A stretch of DNA of 64,000 bases, taken from assembly GCF_000760695.4 (NCBI RefSeq), contig NZ_JHEG04000001.1, positions 7,402,478-7,466,477 of the forward strand. Direction: 5' to 3'. This DNA comes from Tolypothrix bouteillei VB521301. Lineage in GTDB: Bacteria > Cyanobacteriota > Cyanobacteriia > Cyanobacteriales > Nostocaceae. The notes under the pieces are model-generated. The model saw only the letters and a list, made by a program, of their open reading frames with translations. It was not told where the DNA came from and did no database searches. This document shows positions 25,323 to 34,590 of this stretch, piece by piece. The position numbers and the translations under genes were made by a program. Within the stretch, counting starts at the first letter, position 1; each line of letters begins with the position of its first letter.

Positions 25323-26012
25323 CTAAATAGAAGTATGCAATGGCTCAGAAATCTCATCGTAAATTGCAAATGAATAACCAAAAGCAGCAGCCCAGCACTG
25401 GTTTCCAAAATCGAAGTGCCACCATTCAAACTCATCAAACCGGAAACCTTCGGCAGACATGGCAGACCTAAGCAATCGGCGATTTGAGCAAATCTCAGCA
25501 GATCTTTCCTGCTGCTGTGACTCAAAGTAAAGTGAAGCAGCCTCCGGACCGAAATGGTCAAAATCGGTTCCCATATCAAGTTCTTTACCGTTTTGGTCAA
25601 CCAGAGTTATATCTACTGCGCCCCCCGTAGAGTGTGGAGGAATCAAATTGATATCTGGGCGAGCAACAAAAATAGTCATCTCCTCATCTAGACGAAGCTT
25701 ATCCCAATCGGGATGTTCGAACGCAAGCTTGCTCCGGTAATAATCGTAAAGTTTAGCCTGTAATGAGCGCGGTCTCCAAGTATCCCAAATTTTTAACCGA
25801 TACCTACCAAGATTATCTTGAACGCGCTGAAGTTTATGGGCTACTTGCTCCCGAACAAAGCATACAGGTGAATTGCTTATTCCTTGCTTAAAGTATACTG
25901 GATCGAGCACAAAGTTAAACTTTGATAGGTCAATCATAGGCTCGCCGCACTCTTGGATTGGTGTCTGCTGCCAAACGATACGGAATATTGGGTTTTCCCG
26001 TATGGTTGCCAT
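25323..26012 (-). CDS. VanX-like D-alanyl-D-alanine dipeptidase (M15D)
   Basis: 229 residues from ATG 26012. The frame is open 19 codons further upstream, but that part looks unlike the family. Zinc-site motifs are present: PPHSTGGAVDITL (the SxHxxGxAxD type, His and Asp ligands) and EFEWWHFDFG (catalytic Glu and third ligand His). The phrase WDTWRPRSLQAKLYDYYRSK is also typical. The enzyme cleaves D-Ala-D-Ala; without vancomycin-resistance partners nearby it is more likely used in peptidoglycan turnover or dipeptide recycling. No signal peptide is evident. Single gene. Confidence 0.9.
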   Translation of the reverse strand: MATIRENPIFRIVWQQTPIQECGEPMIDLSKFNFVLDPVYFKQGISNSPVCFVREQVAHKLQRVQDNLGRYRLKIWDTWRPRSLQAKLYDYYRSKLAFEHPDWDKLRLDEEMTIFVARPDINLIPPHSTGGAVDITLVDQNGKELDMGTDFDHFGPEAASLYFESQQQERSAEICSNRRLLRSAMSAEGFRFDEFEWWHFDFGNQCWAAAFGYSFAIYDEISEPLHTSI

Positions 26013-26138
26013 ATAACTACTTGTTCGGATAGAAGAATTTAAGCGATGGGAAGATGAAGGAAAAATCAATTTATATTACTTAAATCTGGCTAATTCAAGT
26101 GTTTTTTTCTCACTTGTAAGAAATCCGGGATAAATACT

Positions 26139-26249
26139 ATTTGGATGGACAGAGGATACCGAGGAGAAGAATTTATGCCTTGGGTGATGGATATGTTTCG
26201 CTGGATTGTGGAAATTGTTCTTAGACCGGCTGCCGATCCATTCTACTAA
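26139..26249 (+). pseudogene. IS5-like transposase C-terminal fragment
   Basis: The frame reads WMDRGYRGEEFMPWVMDMFR followed by WIVEIVLRPAADPFY and TAA at 26247-26249. D-x-GYRG-x-x-F-x-x-W and W-x-(V/L)E(I/V)V-R are typical of IS5-group DDE transposases near the second catalytic Asp. Only about 36 codons survive, with no terminal repeats. The rest of 26013-26252 shows nothing else. Confidence 0.6.
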
Positions 26250-26252
26250 AAT

Positions 26253-27278
26253 TTAAAAACAGGCAAGTAGATAATAATCATCATCCCAATTAAGTGAATT
26301 AAATTTTTGCAGCAGAGTATTATCTTGAGCAACAAATATTGAATGTCCGTAATCTACTCTATCTCGATCCAAGCCATAAAACCATTGAGTAGTTAAAAGA
26401 ATATCATGAAGATATATTAAGTCAGAATAGCTATTACATCCTTCAGTTTTTACAAGCAAACTTTGCAATTTTTCTAAATCTGTGCCTTGAGGTACAAAAA
26501 CTAACGTATCTGGTTCTCTAAAAGATAGCAGACACATTGATTCAAAAGAATATTGATTAAGTGGCTGATAAACACCTAATGGTCGATCGTTACCAGGAGG
26601 AATAGCTAGTTGCTGAATAAATTTATATTCCACTGATTCTCGCCCTATCGTTAAGAATGTATCATCATACAATAAGTCAGTAATTAGCCAAGGTGGAGTG
26701 ATGTTGCACTCGCATACGTTCCACAGACGTTCGGCAGGTTCATAGTAACCACCAAATAGTATAGCTTTTGCTGATAAACTAAATTTACTATCTACCTCAT
26801 AACTGGCAATTAATAAATGACTGGATAAGAGAGTTCCAAATTTACTTTCTACATCCCATACATTAGGTGTTAAATTCAGAAAATAGTCACGAAGAGTTTG
26901 TTCTCGCGATATAAAGCCAAAAGATAAAAATCTTCTTGGTCCAGCAAAAGGGAAAATAGACCAGGAATAATTAGTTGAGAGAAAATCTAGGAATTCATCA
27001 ATTTCGTTAAAAGATATTTTATACTTCGGACTACCGCACCTTAAAATAGGTAAATTAAAGGATGAATGTGAATTTTGCTGAACTAAGCGATCGCCATGAA
27101 TATACCAAGGGTGAGAGTAAGATTGACCTTGATGAGATGGTATATAGTCTACTGAGTTTAAGTGACTTTCTCCTTGCTCATTGCAGATAAAAACATCAGA
27201 AGATATTGTATTGATAAATTTATTTATTTTCTCAACAAGAAAAGGACGATAATCAATAAATAACACTAAGTAATACAT
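26253..27278 (-). CDS. Hypothetical protein, 341 residues
   Basis: From ATG 27278 (an in-frame TTG lies upstream) the protein begins MYYLVLFIDYRPFLVEKINK. It is aromatic-rich and acidic, with phrases such as SYSHPWYIHGDRLVQQ, FPFAGPRRFLSFGFISREQ and FFLAGYY-like GGYYEPAERLW. There is no signal peptide and no motif I can assign. Low GC compared with neighbours hints at acquired DNA. Its 3' end abuts the IS5-like remnant, in keeping with a region open to insertion. Function unknown. Confidence 0.55.
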   Translation of the reverse strand: MYYLVLFIDYRPFLVEKINKFINTISSDVFICNEQGESHLNSVDYIPSHQGQSYSHPWYIHGDRLVQQNSHSSFNLPILRCGSPKYKISFNEIDEFLDFLSTNYSWSIFPFAGPRRFLSFGFISREQTLRDYFLNLTPNVWDVESKFGTLLSSHLLIASYEVDSKFSLSAKAILFGGYYEPAERLWNVCECNITPPWLITDLLYDDTFLTIGRESVEYKFIQQLAIPPGNDRPLGVYQPLNQYSFESMCLLSFREPDTLVFVPQGTDLEKLQSLLVKTEGCNSYSDLIYLHDILLTTQWFYGLDRDRVDYGHSIFVAQDNTLLQKFNSLNWDDDYYLLACF

Positions 27279-27490
27279 AAGTGCCAGTAACAAATTAAAA
27301 TGAATTTATTTTTATCAATAAATAATTTTACTCAAATCTCTCGCTGAGTGACCCAAAATAATGAACTTTTTTATTTATGTGCATTGTTCCCTATAACCGG
27401 AAAAATTGGGAAACCAGTTCATTTTTACTCTTTGTTTCCCCTATCAACTCTGGTTGACAAATAGGTTTTTACCTTAATTTAACACTAATG

Positions 27491-27508
27491 GCGGACGAGG
27501 ACGCCCGC
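27491..27508. repeat. GC-rich palindrome, second copy
   Basis: GCGGACGAGGACGCCCGC followed by ACTACA, related to 23927-23948. It lies between the hypothetical gene and the efflux pump; the rest of 27294-27567 holds no gene. Confidence 0.6.
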
Positions 27509-27567
27509 ACTACAATCACAAGATAATTTATTTCTTGAAAATCGTTTATTTTGAAACGCAAAATCTG

Positions 27568-30500
27568 CTAAACACCAACCTTGCTGTTGTTGCTAGCAAC
27601 TACAGATTCTCTCAATTGTTGACCCGAACTTGGGGATGATGGTTTGCGCCCTGAGAGATCGCGCAACAATCCCATAAGGGCGGGAACTACTGTTGGTGTG
27701 AGAATAGTGGAGAACGCCAAACCACCTGTGAGAACAACGCCCAACCCTTGATACAGTTCTGCACCTTGACCTGGTACGACTGCTAGGGGTAACATACCTA
27801 GCACGCTGGTTCCTGCTGACATGAAGATAGCTCGCAGGCGATCGCGTGTCGCATTGTACAAAGAAGCATCGTAATCTTGCCCCTCGTCTTGCTGCAACTG
27901 CAATGCCCTGTCTACCAGCAAAATCGCGTTGTTCACGACGACACCCGTAAGAATAATAAAGCCCAGTGCTGTAATCATATCCAGAGGTACAATCAAACCG
28001 GGAATGCGATTGGCAACGACCAAACTCAACAATGCACCGCTCATCCCCATGGGTATGGTTGCCATAATGACAACTGGGTAAAGGAAAGAGCGATACAGTG
28101 CTACCAACAACAGGTACGTAATCAATAACGAAAGTACAAAAGCAGCTGCTAACTGAGAAACTGTTTCTGCCAATCTATCAGCAGAACCAGCAAGTTCTAT
28201 ACGATACCCACCAGGTAAACTAGCTCGTATGGGTTCTAATATTTCATTATTGGTTCTCTCTACTAAAGCGCCAAGAGGTGCATCTGGTGCAAGGGATACC
28301 GTTAGGGTAATGGAACGCTCTAAGTCCACATGGTTAATCACGTCAAACCCTGTTGTCTCATTCACTTGTGCAACATCACTCAGCTGTACTTGTTGACCGC
28401 GAGTTGTATAAATGGGGAGTTGGCGCAGTTGTTCTGGTGTCTGCACAAAAGTATTCTTTAACTCTACCGATACATCTAGCTCTTCTTTACCATCAATAAA
28501 ATCTGAAGCAATACGACCGCCCAATGCAGCTTCTACCATTGTTCCAACTTCAGCTTCAGATAAACCTACCTCAGATAATCTTTCTCGATTGGGAACAACT
28601 TGAAGCTCCGCAGATCCAGCAACAAAGTTGGTACGGACATTACGAACCCCTGTATAATCTCGCAATTTTGTTGTAACTTGTTTTTCCAACTCGCTCAATT
28701 GTTCGAGATCGGAACCAACAATTTGGATTTCAAACTCCTTTCCCGGATCTTGAAAGATGGAGAACCGAGTTGGAATCAAGAAGCGATAGCCTACAAAGCT
28801 ATTACTTTGAGACCTCATGCGCTCTACCATTTCAGCCAATCCACTGCTTGTGGCAAATTCTGGTTTTAAAGTTGCAGCAATTCCTCGTCTTCCGGGACGC
28901 TCAATAAATAAGACGTTCTGAACTTCTGGTTGTGCTCTGAGAAAATTTCTTGCTGGTTCTGAGATGCGAATGGCTTCTTCAACACTTGTACCGGGGAGCG
29001 GTTCTGCTATCCAAAACACTAAGTTGCGGTTTCCTTCAGGCAAATAGTCAGCAGGTGGTAGTAGGAAAATACTTGTTACCAATAGAGCAATTGGAATCGA
29101 TAAAACAAACAGCCTTCTTCCCAATCTTCTCCGCCCTAATGACCAACTTACAGTAGATGTTAAGAAAGATTCTAATTTGCCTTGTAGGAGGCGAAAGATA
29201 GCTGATGTGTAAAATACAGCATATTCAATTTTGGCAAAAAAGTTGCGGTTTGACCGTTGATTGTTGAGCGTTGACTGCGATCGCCGATCGGTTAAGAGCG
29301 AACTGTCATCCTGTAGCATTTGCATGGCTTCTGACTGTTTGAGGAACAATCCAGAGAGCATGGGTACAAGAGTTAGGGCTGCAAAAAGGGAGAACAAAGA
29401 AGAACAGGAAAGAGCGATCGCCATGTCAGCAAACAATTGTCCGGCTTCGCCTTGAACTAACACTAGGGGAAAGAACACCACCACGTTTGTGAGAGTAGAA
29501 CCCAGCATTGCACCCCAAACTTCCTGCGTTCCTTCAATAGCAGCTTTCATGGGGGTTTTGCCCCGTTGCATGTGAGTGAAGACGTTCTCAATGACAACAA
29601 TGGCATTATCTACCACCATCCCCACAGCAAACGCTAACCCAGCTAAACTAATAATGTTGAGCGATCGCCCCAACATTGCCATCACAATAAATACTGTCAC
29701 CAGTGTGGTAGGAATGGTCAGCGCAATCACTGCAACTGTTCGCATGGAACCGAGAAACAGAACGAGAACTATTGTTGCTAGCAATGCACCGCTCACCAAG
29801 TTACCCTGTACTAGAGCAACCGATTGATTGATATATTCGTTCTCATCGTAGTTGTAGACAAAACGAATCCCTTCACCAGCACGGTCAAATTGCTGTTCCA
29901 ATTCTGCTAGTGTTGCTCGAATTCCCTTAGAAACTTCCGGCACGTTTGCTCCTACTCGCCGGATAATGCCCATGGCAACTGTAGAATTGTTGTTAAATAT
30001 CAGGGCGCTCTCTAGGGGCTTGCGACCCATCTGTACTTGTGCGACATCTCGCAAGTAGATCGTACCTGAATTGTCTCTTCGCAGGATAAATCCCTCGATT
30101 TGCTCGAGTCGCTGGGAACGGCTCACGGTACGAACTCGATATTCTCGCCTACCGAGAACTAAGGGACCGCCTCGGATATCTCTGTTGTTCTCTCGCAAAA
30201 CTCGAACAACATCACCAATAGTGAGATTGCGATCGGCAAGGGCTTTAGGATCAACTCTGACCTCAACTTCCCGCTCTCTTCCTCCGGGAATATTAAACTG
30301 TCCTACCCCTTCAACTCGCCGCAGTCGAGGTACTATAGTCTCTTCTACAAGGTCGCGATAACGATCGGGGTCGCTTCTGAAACCGGGTTTGGGAGTCAGA
30401 GCAACCCACATCATTGGTGAATTGTTACCCCCTACGAGCTCCACATCTGATTCATTGGCTTCTTCTGGAAGGTCTTGTACTTGCTGCAATTTGTTGATAA

Positions 30501-30822
30501 CATCCACAAGGCGCTCGTTAACATCACTGTTCCATGTGAACTCTAAAGTGATGCTGCTAGTTCCCGCACGAGAACTACTTGTAATTTCCTGTACCCCCAA
30601 AACTTCCTCCATCCGTTCCTCAATAGGTCGGGTAATGAGGTCTTCTACTTCTGAGGGGGCTGCACCGGGGTATGAGGTAGTGATGGTAATTTCCGGGCGA
30701 TCGCCTCCCGGTTGTAATTCTAAAGGTAAATTTAACAGCGAAAGCACGCCAAAAAGCGCCAGCAGACAAAAGAGTACAAAAGTACCGTGACGCCACCGAA
30801 CAGCAGTTTCTATGAAGTTCAT
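27568..30822 (-). CDS. RND efflux permease, HAE1/AcrB-like
   Basis: 1084 residues, normal for the hydrophobe/amphiphile efflux-1 family. The N-terminal helix (IETAVRWRHGTFVLFCLLAL) is followed by the first large periplasmic loop (SYPGAAPSEVEDLITRPIEE), helices 2-6 (LAFAVGMVVDNAIVVIENV carries the paired Asp needed for proton relay), a second periplasmic loop and helices 8-12. An inner-membrane proton antiporter that, with the adaptor encoded 3 bp upstream, should export small hydrophobic compounds through a TolC-like channel; no such channel gene is in the window. Part of a minus-strand operon that also includes a permease and an exported methyltransferase-like protein. A long cytoplasmic insert near residue 500-540 is Ser/Asn-rich. 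Confidence 0.93.
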   Translation of the reverse strand: MNFIETAVRWRHGTFVLFCLLALFGVLSLLNLPLELQPGGDRPEITITTSYPGAAPSEVEDLITRPIEERMEEVLGVQEITSSSRAGTSSITLEFTWNSDVNERLVDVINKLQQVQDLPEEANESDVELVGGNNSPMMWVALTPKPGFRSDPDRYRDLVEETIVPRLRRVEGVGQFNIPGGREREVEVRVDPKALADRNLTIGDVVRVLRENNRDIRGGPLVLGRREYRVRTVSRSQRLEQIEGFILRRDNSGTIYLRDVAQVQMGRKPLESALIFNNNSTVAMGIIRRVGANVPEVSKGIRATLAELEQQFDRAGEGIRFVYNYDENEYINQSVALVQGNLVSGALLATIVLVLFLGSMRTVAVIALTIPTTLVTVFIVMAMLGRSLNIISLAGLAFAVGMVVDNAIVVIENVFTHMQRGKTPMKAAIEGTQEVWGAMLGSTLTNVVVFFPLVLVQGEAGQLFADMAIALSCSSLFSLFAALTLVPMLSGLFLKQSEAMQMLQDDSSLLTDRRSQSTLNNQRSNRNFFAKIEYAVFYTSAIFRLLQGKLESFLTSTVSWSLGRRRLGRRLFVLSIPIALLVTSIFLLPPADYLPEGNRNLVFWIAEPLPGTSVEEAIRISEPARNFLRAQPEVQNVLFIERPGRRGIAATLKPEFATSSGLAEMVERMRSQSNSFVGYRFLIPTRFSIFQDPGKEFEIQIVGSDLEQLSELEKQVTTKLRDYTGVRNVRTNFVAGSAELQVVPNRERLSEVGLSEAEVGTMVEAALGGRIASDFIDGKEELDVSVELKNTFVQTPEQLRQLPIYTTRGQQVQLSDVAQVNETTGFDVINHVDLERSITLTVSLAPDAPLGALVERTNNEILEPIRASLPGGYRIELAGSADRLAETVSQLAAAFVLSLLITYLLLVALYRSFLYPVVIMATIPMGMSGALLSLVVANRIPGLIVPLDMITALGFIILTGVVVNNAILLVDRALQLQQDEGQDYDASLYNATRDRLRAIFMSAGTSVLGMLPLAVVPGQGAELYQGLGVVLTGGLAFSTILTPTVVPALMGLLRDLSGRKPSSPSSGQQLRESVVASNNSKVGV

Positions 30823-30825
30823 CTT

Positions 30826-32166
30826 TTATCGCTCCATAACCTTTACAGCTGCACCATCACTCAGACCATCCCCACCTTTTAACACAATGGGTTGTCCGGC
30901 TCTCAGTTGTGGATGAGAAATCGCAACTTTTTCTCCCATGTCAGTCACCAGTTCCACCCCATACTGCTTGGCTTTACCATTAGCAACTGTAAAAACAAGC
31001 CACTGGTTTTGTCGCCGTGTTATGGCATCGCGAGAGACAACAAAGCTCGGTGTATTTGCTGGTAATTCTAAATTTCCTGTCACTGCCATTCCCGGTAACA
31101 AGCCAGAAGGCGGATTGTTCAACCGTACTCTCACCCGCTGGCGTCTTGATGCTGTATCGGCTGCGGGAACGACTCCTGTTATCCGAGCGCGACCCCGCCA
31201 TTGAGGTAAAGCCCGAGTTGATAGTTCTACCGTATTTCCTGGCGTCACTCTACCACTAAGTTCTTCTGGCAATTCTAAGAAGATATCAAGTCTATCTCCT
31301 GCTACCAAGCTGACAATTTGACCGCCACTCTGTACTAAATCGCCAGAACTCACCAATCTTTGTTGTACGACGCCTCCTGAGAGTGCTTGAATACGGGTTC
31401 TTTGCAAGGCAAGTCGAGCCTGATTGACAGCTGCAGTGGCGGCGGCTACGTTAGCGCGTTGCGCGTCAATTTCTTCACGGGTGGGACCTGCTTTTGCTTC
31501 TGCTAAAGTTGCTTCTGCGGCTAGCCGTTCGCCCTTTGCATTATCCAATGCGGCTTGAGCTTCTACTAACAATCTTTTAGCAAGAGCTCCTTGTTGCACG
31601 AGGTCGGTGGAACGTTGTAAGTTATCTTGTGCTTCTTTTTCCCGTGCTACAGCAGAACTTAAGGCTGCTTGACGCTGAGCAACAATCTCAGGACGAGTCC
31701 CTACTTCCAGTCTTGCTAGATTGCTGCGCTGTTGTGCTAGCTGTGCTTGTGCTTGTGAAATTGCCAAGCGCTGGTCGGTATCATCTAATATAGCCACAGT
31801 CATTCCGGGAGTGACGCGATCGCCAGGTTGCACCAAAACTTGTCGAATCACACCGCTTGTCTGTGCTCTAATAGTTGCTTGTTGGGTAGATTCTACTTGA
31901 CCTAAAAGCTGAATGCGTCTTGTTCCAGTCCCTGGAGAGAGTTGTACAACCTCTACGGGACGGGGCGGTGGTGTTTTAGCTGTTGGTTTGGGTGCAACAG
32001 TTGGCGGAGAGAACACTCGCCAAAGCGCAATACCAGATGTTGTGAATGAAAGTACTAGCACTATCCAAAGCCAGTTTTTTTTAGGACGAGCAGACTTTGG
32101 GTCTGGTTGTCCGGGAGTGTCTGGTTTATTATCTGTAGTAGTAACTTCAGGTTCAAAAGTTTTCAT
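30826..32166 (-). CDS. RND periplasmic adaptor (membrane fusion protein)
   Basis: 446 residues. A short cytoplasmic N-terminus and one membrane anchor (about 32-52, WLWIVLVLSFTTSGIALW) lead into the HlyD/AcrA layout: first lipoyl half (VESTQQATIRAQTSGVIRQV), a long coiled-coil hairpin rich in Ala/Gln (about 130-250), second lipoyl half (RIQALSGGVVQQRLVSSGDL), then the beta barrel and membrane-proximal domain. The protein bridges the adjacent HAE1 pump to an outer-membrane channel. The stop and the pump's start are 3 bp apart, so expression is coupled. A perfect hairpin lies just upstream. Confidence 0.92.
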   Translation of the reverse strand: MKTFEPEVTTTDNKPDTPGQPDPKSARPKKNWLWIVLVLSFTTSGIALWRVFSPPTVAPKPTAKTPPPRPVEVVQLSPGTGTRRIQLLGQVESTQQATIRAQTSGVIRQVLVQPGDRVTPGMTVAILDDTDQRLAISQAQAQLAQQRSNLARLEVGTRPEIVAQRQAALSSAVAREKEAQDNLQRSTDLVQQGALAKRLLVEAQAALDNAKGERLAAEATLAEAKAGPTREEIDAQRANVAAATAAVNQARLALQRTRIQALSGGVVQQRLVSSGDLVQSGGQIVSLVAGDRLDIFLELPEELSGRVTPGNTVELSTRALPQWRGRARITGVVPAADTASRRQRVRVRLNNPPSGLLPGMAVTGNLELPANTPSFVVSRDAITRRQNQWLVFTVANGKAKQYGVELVTDMGEKVAISHPQLRAGQPIVLKGGDGLSDGAAVKVMER

Positions 32167-32191
32167 AATTTGTGAGTAGTTAGTGGTTGGT

Positions 32192-32239
32192 GGTTAGTTG
32201 TTAGTGGTTAGTAGAGCAACTAACCACTAACAACTAACC
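32192..32239. repeat. Perfect 21-bp inverted repeat built of heptamers
   Basis: The left arm 32192-32212 is made of GGTTAGT/TGTTAGT-type heptamers; the right arm 32219-32239 is its exact reverse complement; the loop is AGAGCA. It fills the 74-bp gap between the adaptor gene and the methyltransferase-like gene. It would make a very stable RNA hairpin inside the presumed operon transcript. Confidence 0.9.
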
Positions 32240-32240
32240 G

Positions 32241-32945
32241 CTAACTGCTAGGATTTTCTTGGGGGTTAGTTGTGCTTTTAGCTGGAATTGTCCAGAAGTA
32301 AACGGTTCTACCGTCTACTTGCAATGTCTTCTCTGGTTTCCAGTCACCCATATCGAAGGCATGAGATACAATTCGCGTACCGGGTTTGAGTTGCTTAAAC
32401 AACTGAGGTCTTAACTTAACATTCAGTTCGGGTAACAAGTAAAGAGTTACCACTGTTGCTTCACTAAAGTCAGTGGTAAAAAGGTCTTGTTGGCGGAACG
32501 TTACTTTGTCGGTGACTCCTGCCTTTTTCGCGTTCTCGTTAGCCTCTTTGATCCGTTCTGGGTCAATATCTATACCAATGCCTCTGGTGCCAAATTTTTT
32601 GGCGGCGGTAATGGGAATTCGTCCATCACCACTGCCAAGGTCATACAGAACGTCATTTTTAGTTACCTTGGCGACTTCCAGCATTTTATCTACGACTTCT
32701 GGTGGTGTCGGTACATAGACCACATCAGGTTGCTTTTGTGCTGTTTCAGTTGTGGGAGAGGACTGCTGAACTTCAATAGCAGAAGAAGAGGTTTCGCTTT
32801 TTTCTTGAGAACTAACGGATTGCGGGCTACAACTAGCTAGTAACAGGCTGCTGACACTAACGGTTGTTAAGAAGACTTTGAAGAACGATCGCGATTGTCC
32901 AAAAGACAGCAGCAAAGCTGAGCGCATAATACTTTCTCCATTCAC
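32241..32945 (-). CDS. Lipoprotein with SAM-dependent methyltransferase fold
   Basis: 234 residues. The N-terminus is a lipoprotein signal (hydrophobic about 20-36, lipobox SLLLASC), followed by a Ser/Thr/Gln linker to about residue 75. A class I methyltransferase domain follows: VYVPTPPEVVDKMLEVA, motif I VLYDLGSGDGRIPITAA, GIGIDIDPERIKEA and VTLYLLPELN. An exported protein would lack ready access to S-adenosylmethionine, so either the signal is not used, the fold binds something else, or the cofactor is supplied outside. The start codon lies directly after the permease stop, indicating one transcript. Similar exported proteins are known in cyanobacteria but I know no assigned function. Confidence 0.82.
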   Translation of the reverse strand: MNGESIMRSALLLSFGQSRSFFKVFLTTVSVSSLLLASCSPQSVSSQEKSETSSSAIEVQQSSPTTETAQKQPDVVYVPTPPEVVDKMLEVAKVTKNDVLYDLGSGDGRIPITAAKKFGTRGIGIDIDPERIKEANENAKKAGVTDKVTFRQQDLFTTDFSEATVVTLYLLPELNVKLRPQLFKQLKPGTRIVSHAFDMGDWKPEKTLQVDGRTVYFWTIPAKSTTNPQENPSS

Positions 32946-34286
32946 TTACAAGTTTGTGGAAGTAGAACGTTTGCGGTTAAAAAACAGCAAAGGAATACCC
33001 GTTAATAGGACTACGACTCCAATGCTGCCTCCAATACCTGCGTAAGTTACGCTTGAGTAAAGTAGATAACCACAAATGATGCAAAATAGCAACGGTATTA
33101 AGGGATAAGCTGGTACGCGAAACGGACGGGGTACATTTGGTTCTCGAGAACGCAGGACAAGCAGTGCAATTCCAGACAGCAGAAAAAAGAACCAAAACAC
33201 TGGAGCTGTATAGTCTACCATTGTTGCAAATCCTTTGCGCGTTACAGCACCAAGTATGACTAGCCCTACAGAAATTGCCCCTTGAACTAATAAAGCATTA
33301 ATTGGGGTACTTCCGCGCTCCTGCCACCTTCCCATAAAGCCAAATATGGAAAAGTCCTGTCCTAAGGCATAGTTAGTCCGTGCCCCAGTAAAAATAGTTG
33401 CATTGGCAGCACCTAAAGCTGAGACAGCAACGATAACACTCACAAACCTTGCGCCATTTTCTCCTACAGCGCGACGCATCAAATCAGCTGCAGGTGCTTC
33501 CGATCCTGCCAAGCCTGTCAATCCCAAACCATGTAGATATGCGAAATTAATCAATACGTAGATCGCTGTGATGAGAGCAATACTGCCCAGTAGCACCCGT
33601 ACCATGTTGCGTTTGCCTTGGCGTACTTCTGCTGAAATGTAGGCTGCTTCATTCCACCCACCATAGGTCAGGAGTACAAAGACCATTGCCAACCCTAATT
33701 GCGTTTGGGGAGGTGCAGCTGTTGGATTACTCACTTCTACAGGCTGAGCGAAAGCAGTACCAAAAATGACAACAAGTAGCAAGCCCAAAACTTTTGCTAT
33801 TGTGAGCCAGTTTTGCGCCCGCTTGCCTTGCTGCACCCCAAGAACGTTTAAACCTGTAAGACAAAGGACTACCCCGGCGGCGTAAATTGCTGAAGAGTAT
33901 TCTCCCAAACGGAGCAATTGTGAAGCATAATCTCCAAATACAAACGCCATGAGAACAATGGAACCTGTTTGGATAACAGTCATTCTTGCCCAAGCAAAAA
34001 GAAACGCGGGAATTTTACCAAAAGCACGCAACAAGTAATGATATGTTCCACCAACATGGGGATAGGCTGTTGTCAATTCCGCGTAGCAAAGCGCACCTAT
34101 GAAGGACATCGCCCCACCAAGTAACCACACGAACAGTGCAACTCCTGTATTTGCTGTATTTCCCGCCACTAAGGCTGGGGTTTGAAAGATGCCTGCACCT
34201 ACAACCATACCTACAATCAAGGCGATCGCATCAATGGTTGAGAGTGTAGGTTTTGGCGCTGATACTTTTGTTACCATAAAATCCAT
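32946..34286 (-). CDS. APC-family amino-acid permease
   Basis: 446 residues (ATG 34286; a second ATG three codons in is equally possible). Twelve predicted membrane helices. The first helix has the APC signature GMVVGAGIFQTPALVAG, followed by FIGALCYAELTTAYPHVGGT in helix 2-3, typical of the L-type/AdiC-like groups. It should exchange or import an amino acid at the inner membrane. First gene of the minus-strand operon that continues with the methyltransferase-like lipoprotein, adaptor and efflux pump. The combination suggests uptake and export of related compounds, which is inference. Confidence 0.88.
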   Translation of the reverse strand: MDFMVTKVSAPKPTLSTIDAIALIVGMVVGAGIFQTPALVAGNTANTGVALFVWLLGGAMSFIGALCYAELTTAYPHVGGTYHYLLRAFGKIPAFLFAWARMTVIQTGSIVLMAFVFGDYASQLLRLGEYSSAIYAAGVVLCLTGLNVLGVQQGKRAQNWLTIAKVLGLLLVVIFGTAFAQPVEVSNPTAAPPQTQLGLAMVFVLLTYGGWNEAAYISAEVRQGKRNMVRVLLGSIALITAIYVLINFAYLHGLGLTGLAGSEAPAADLMRRAVGENGARFVSVIVAVSALGAANATIFTGARTNYALGQDFSIFGFMGRWQERGSTPINALLVQGAISVGLVILGAVTRKGFATMVDYTAPVFWFFFLLSGIALLVLRSREPNVPRPFRVPAYPLIPLLFCIICGYLLYSSVTYAGIGGSIGVVVLLTGIPLLFFNRKRSTSTNL

Positions 34287-34590
34287 AACCTGGATATTTC
34301 CCGTCGTTAGCCAGGAAAAAACATCTTTAAAGCTTAGGTTGCAATGGGACTCGTTTGCAATCTATCTGGATAGAGGTTAGGGGTTAGAGTTTAGCGTAAG
34401 AACAACCAATATTCATTTTTCTTTACCTTGGTGTATAAAGGTCGCTCGTAATTGCTTAAGTATGGTTAAGCTATATGAATTTGTAGTGAAAGTTTTGTGA
34501 AAAAAAATTTATATTTAAATTATACTTCGGTTGGGTAATAGGACCGGAGACAAAAGGTACTACTACCCCTTCTCCCCCAGTCCCCAATCC
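34287..34590. other. Intergenic region upstream of the permease operon
   Basis: AT-rich with scattered promoter-like words (TATAAA) but no element I can assign with confidence. No gene supported. Confidence 0.4.

Noticed and set aside
29261..30790. Several plus-strand frames of 60-130 codons opposite the efflux pump
   Set aside because: Shadows of the RND permease gene, which matches its family over its full length.
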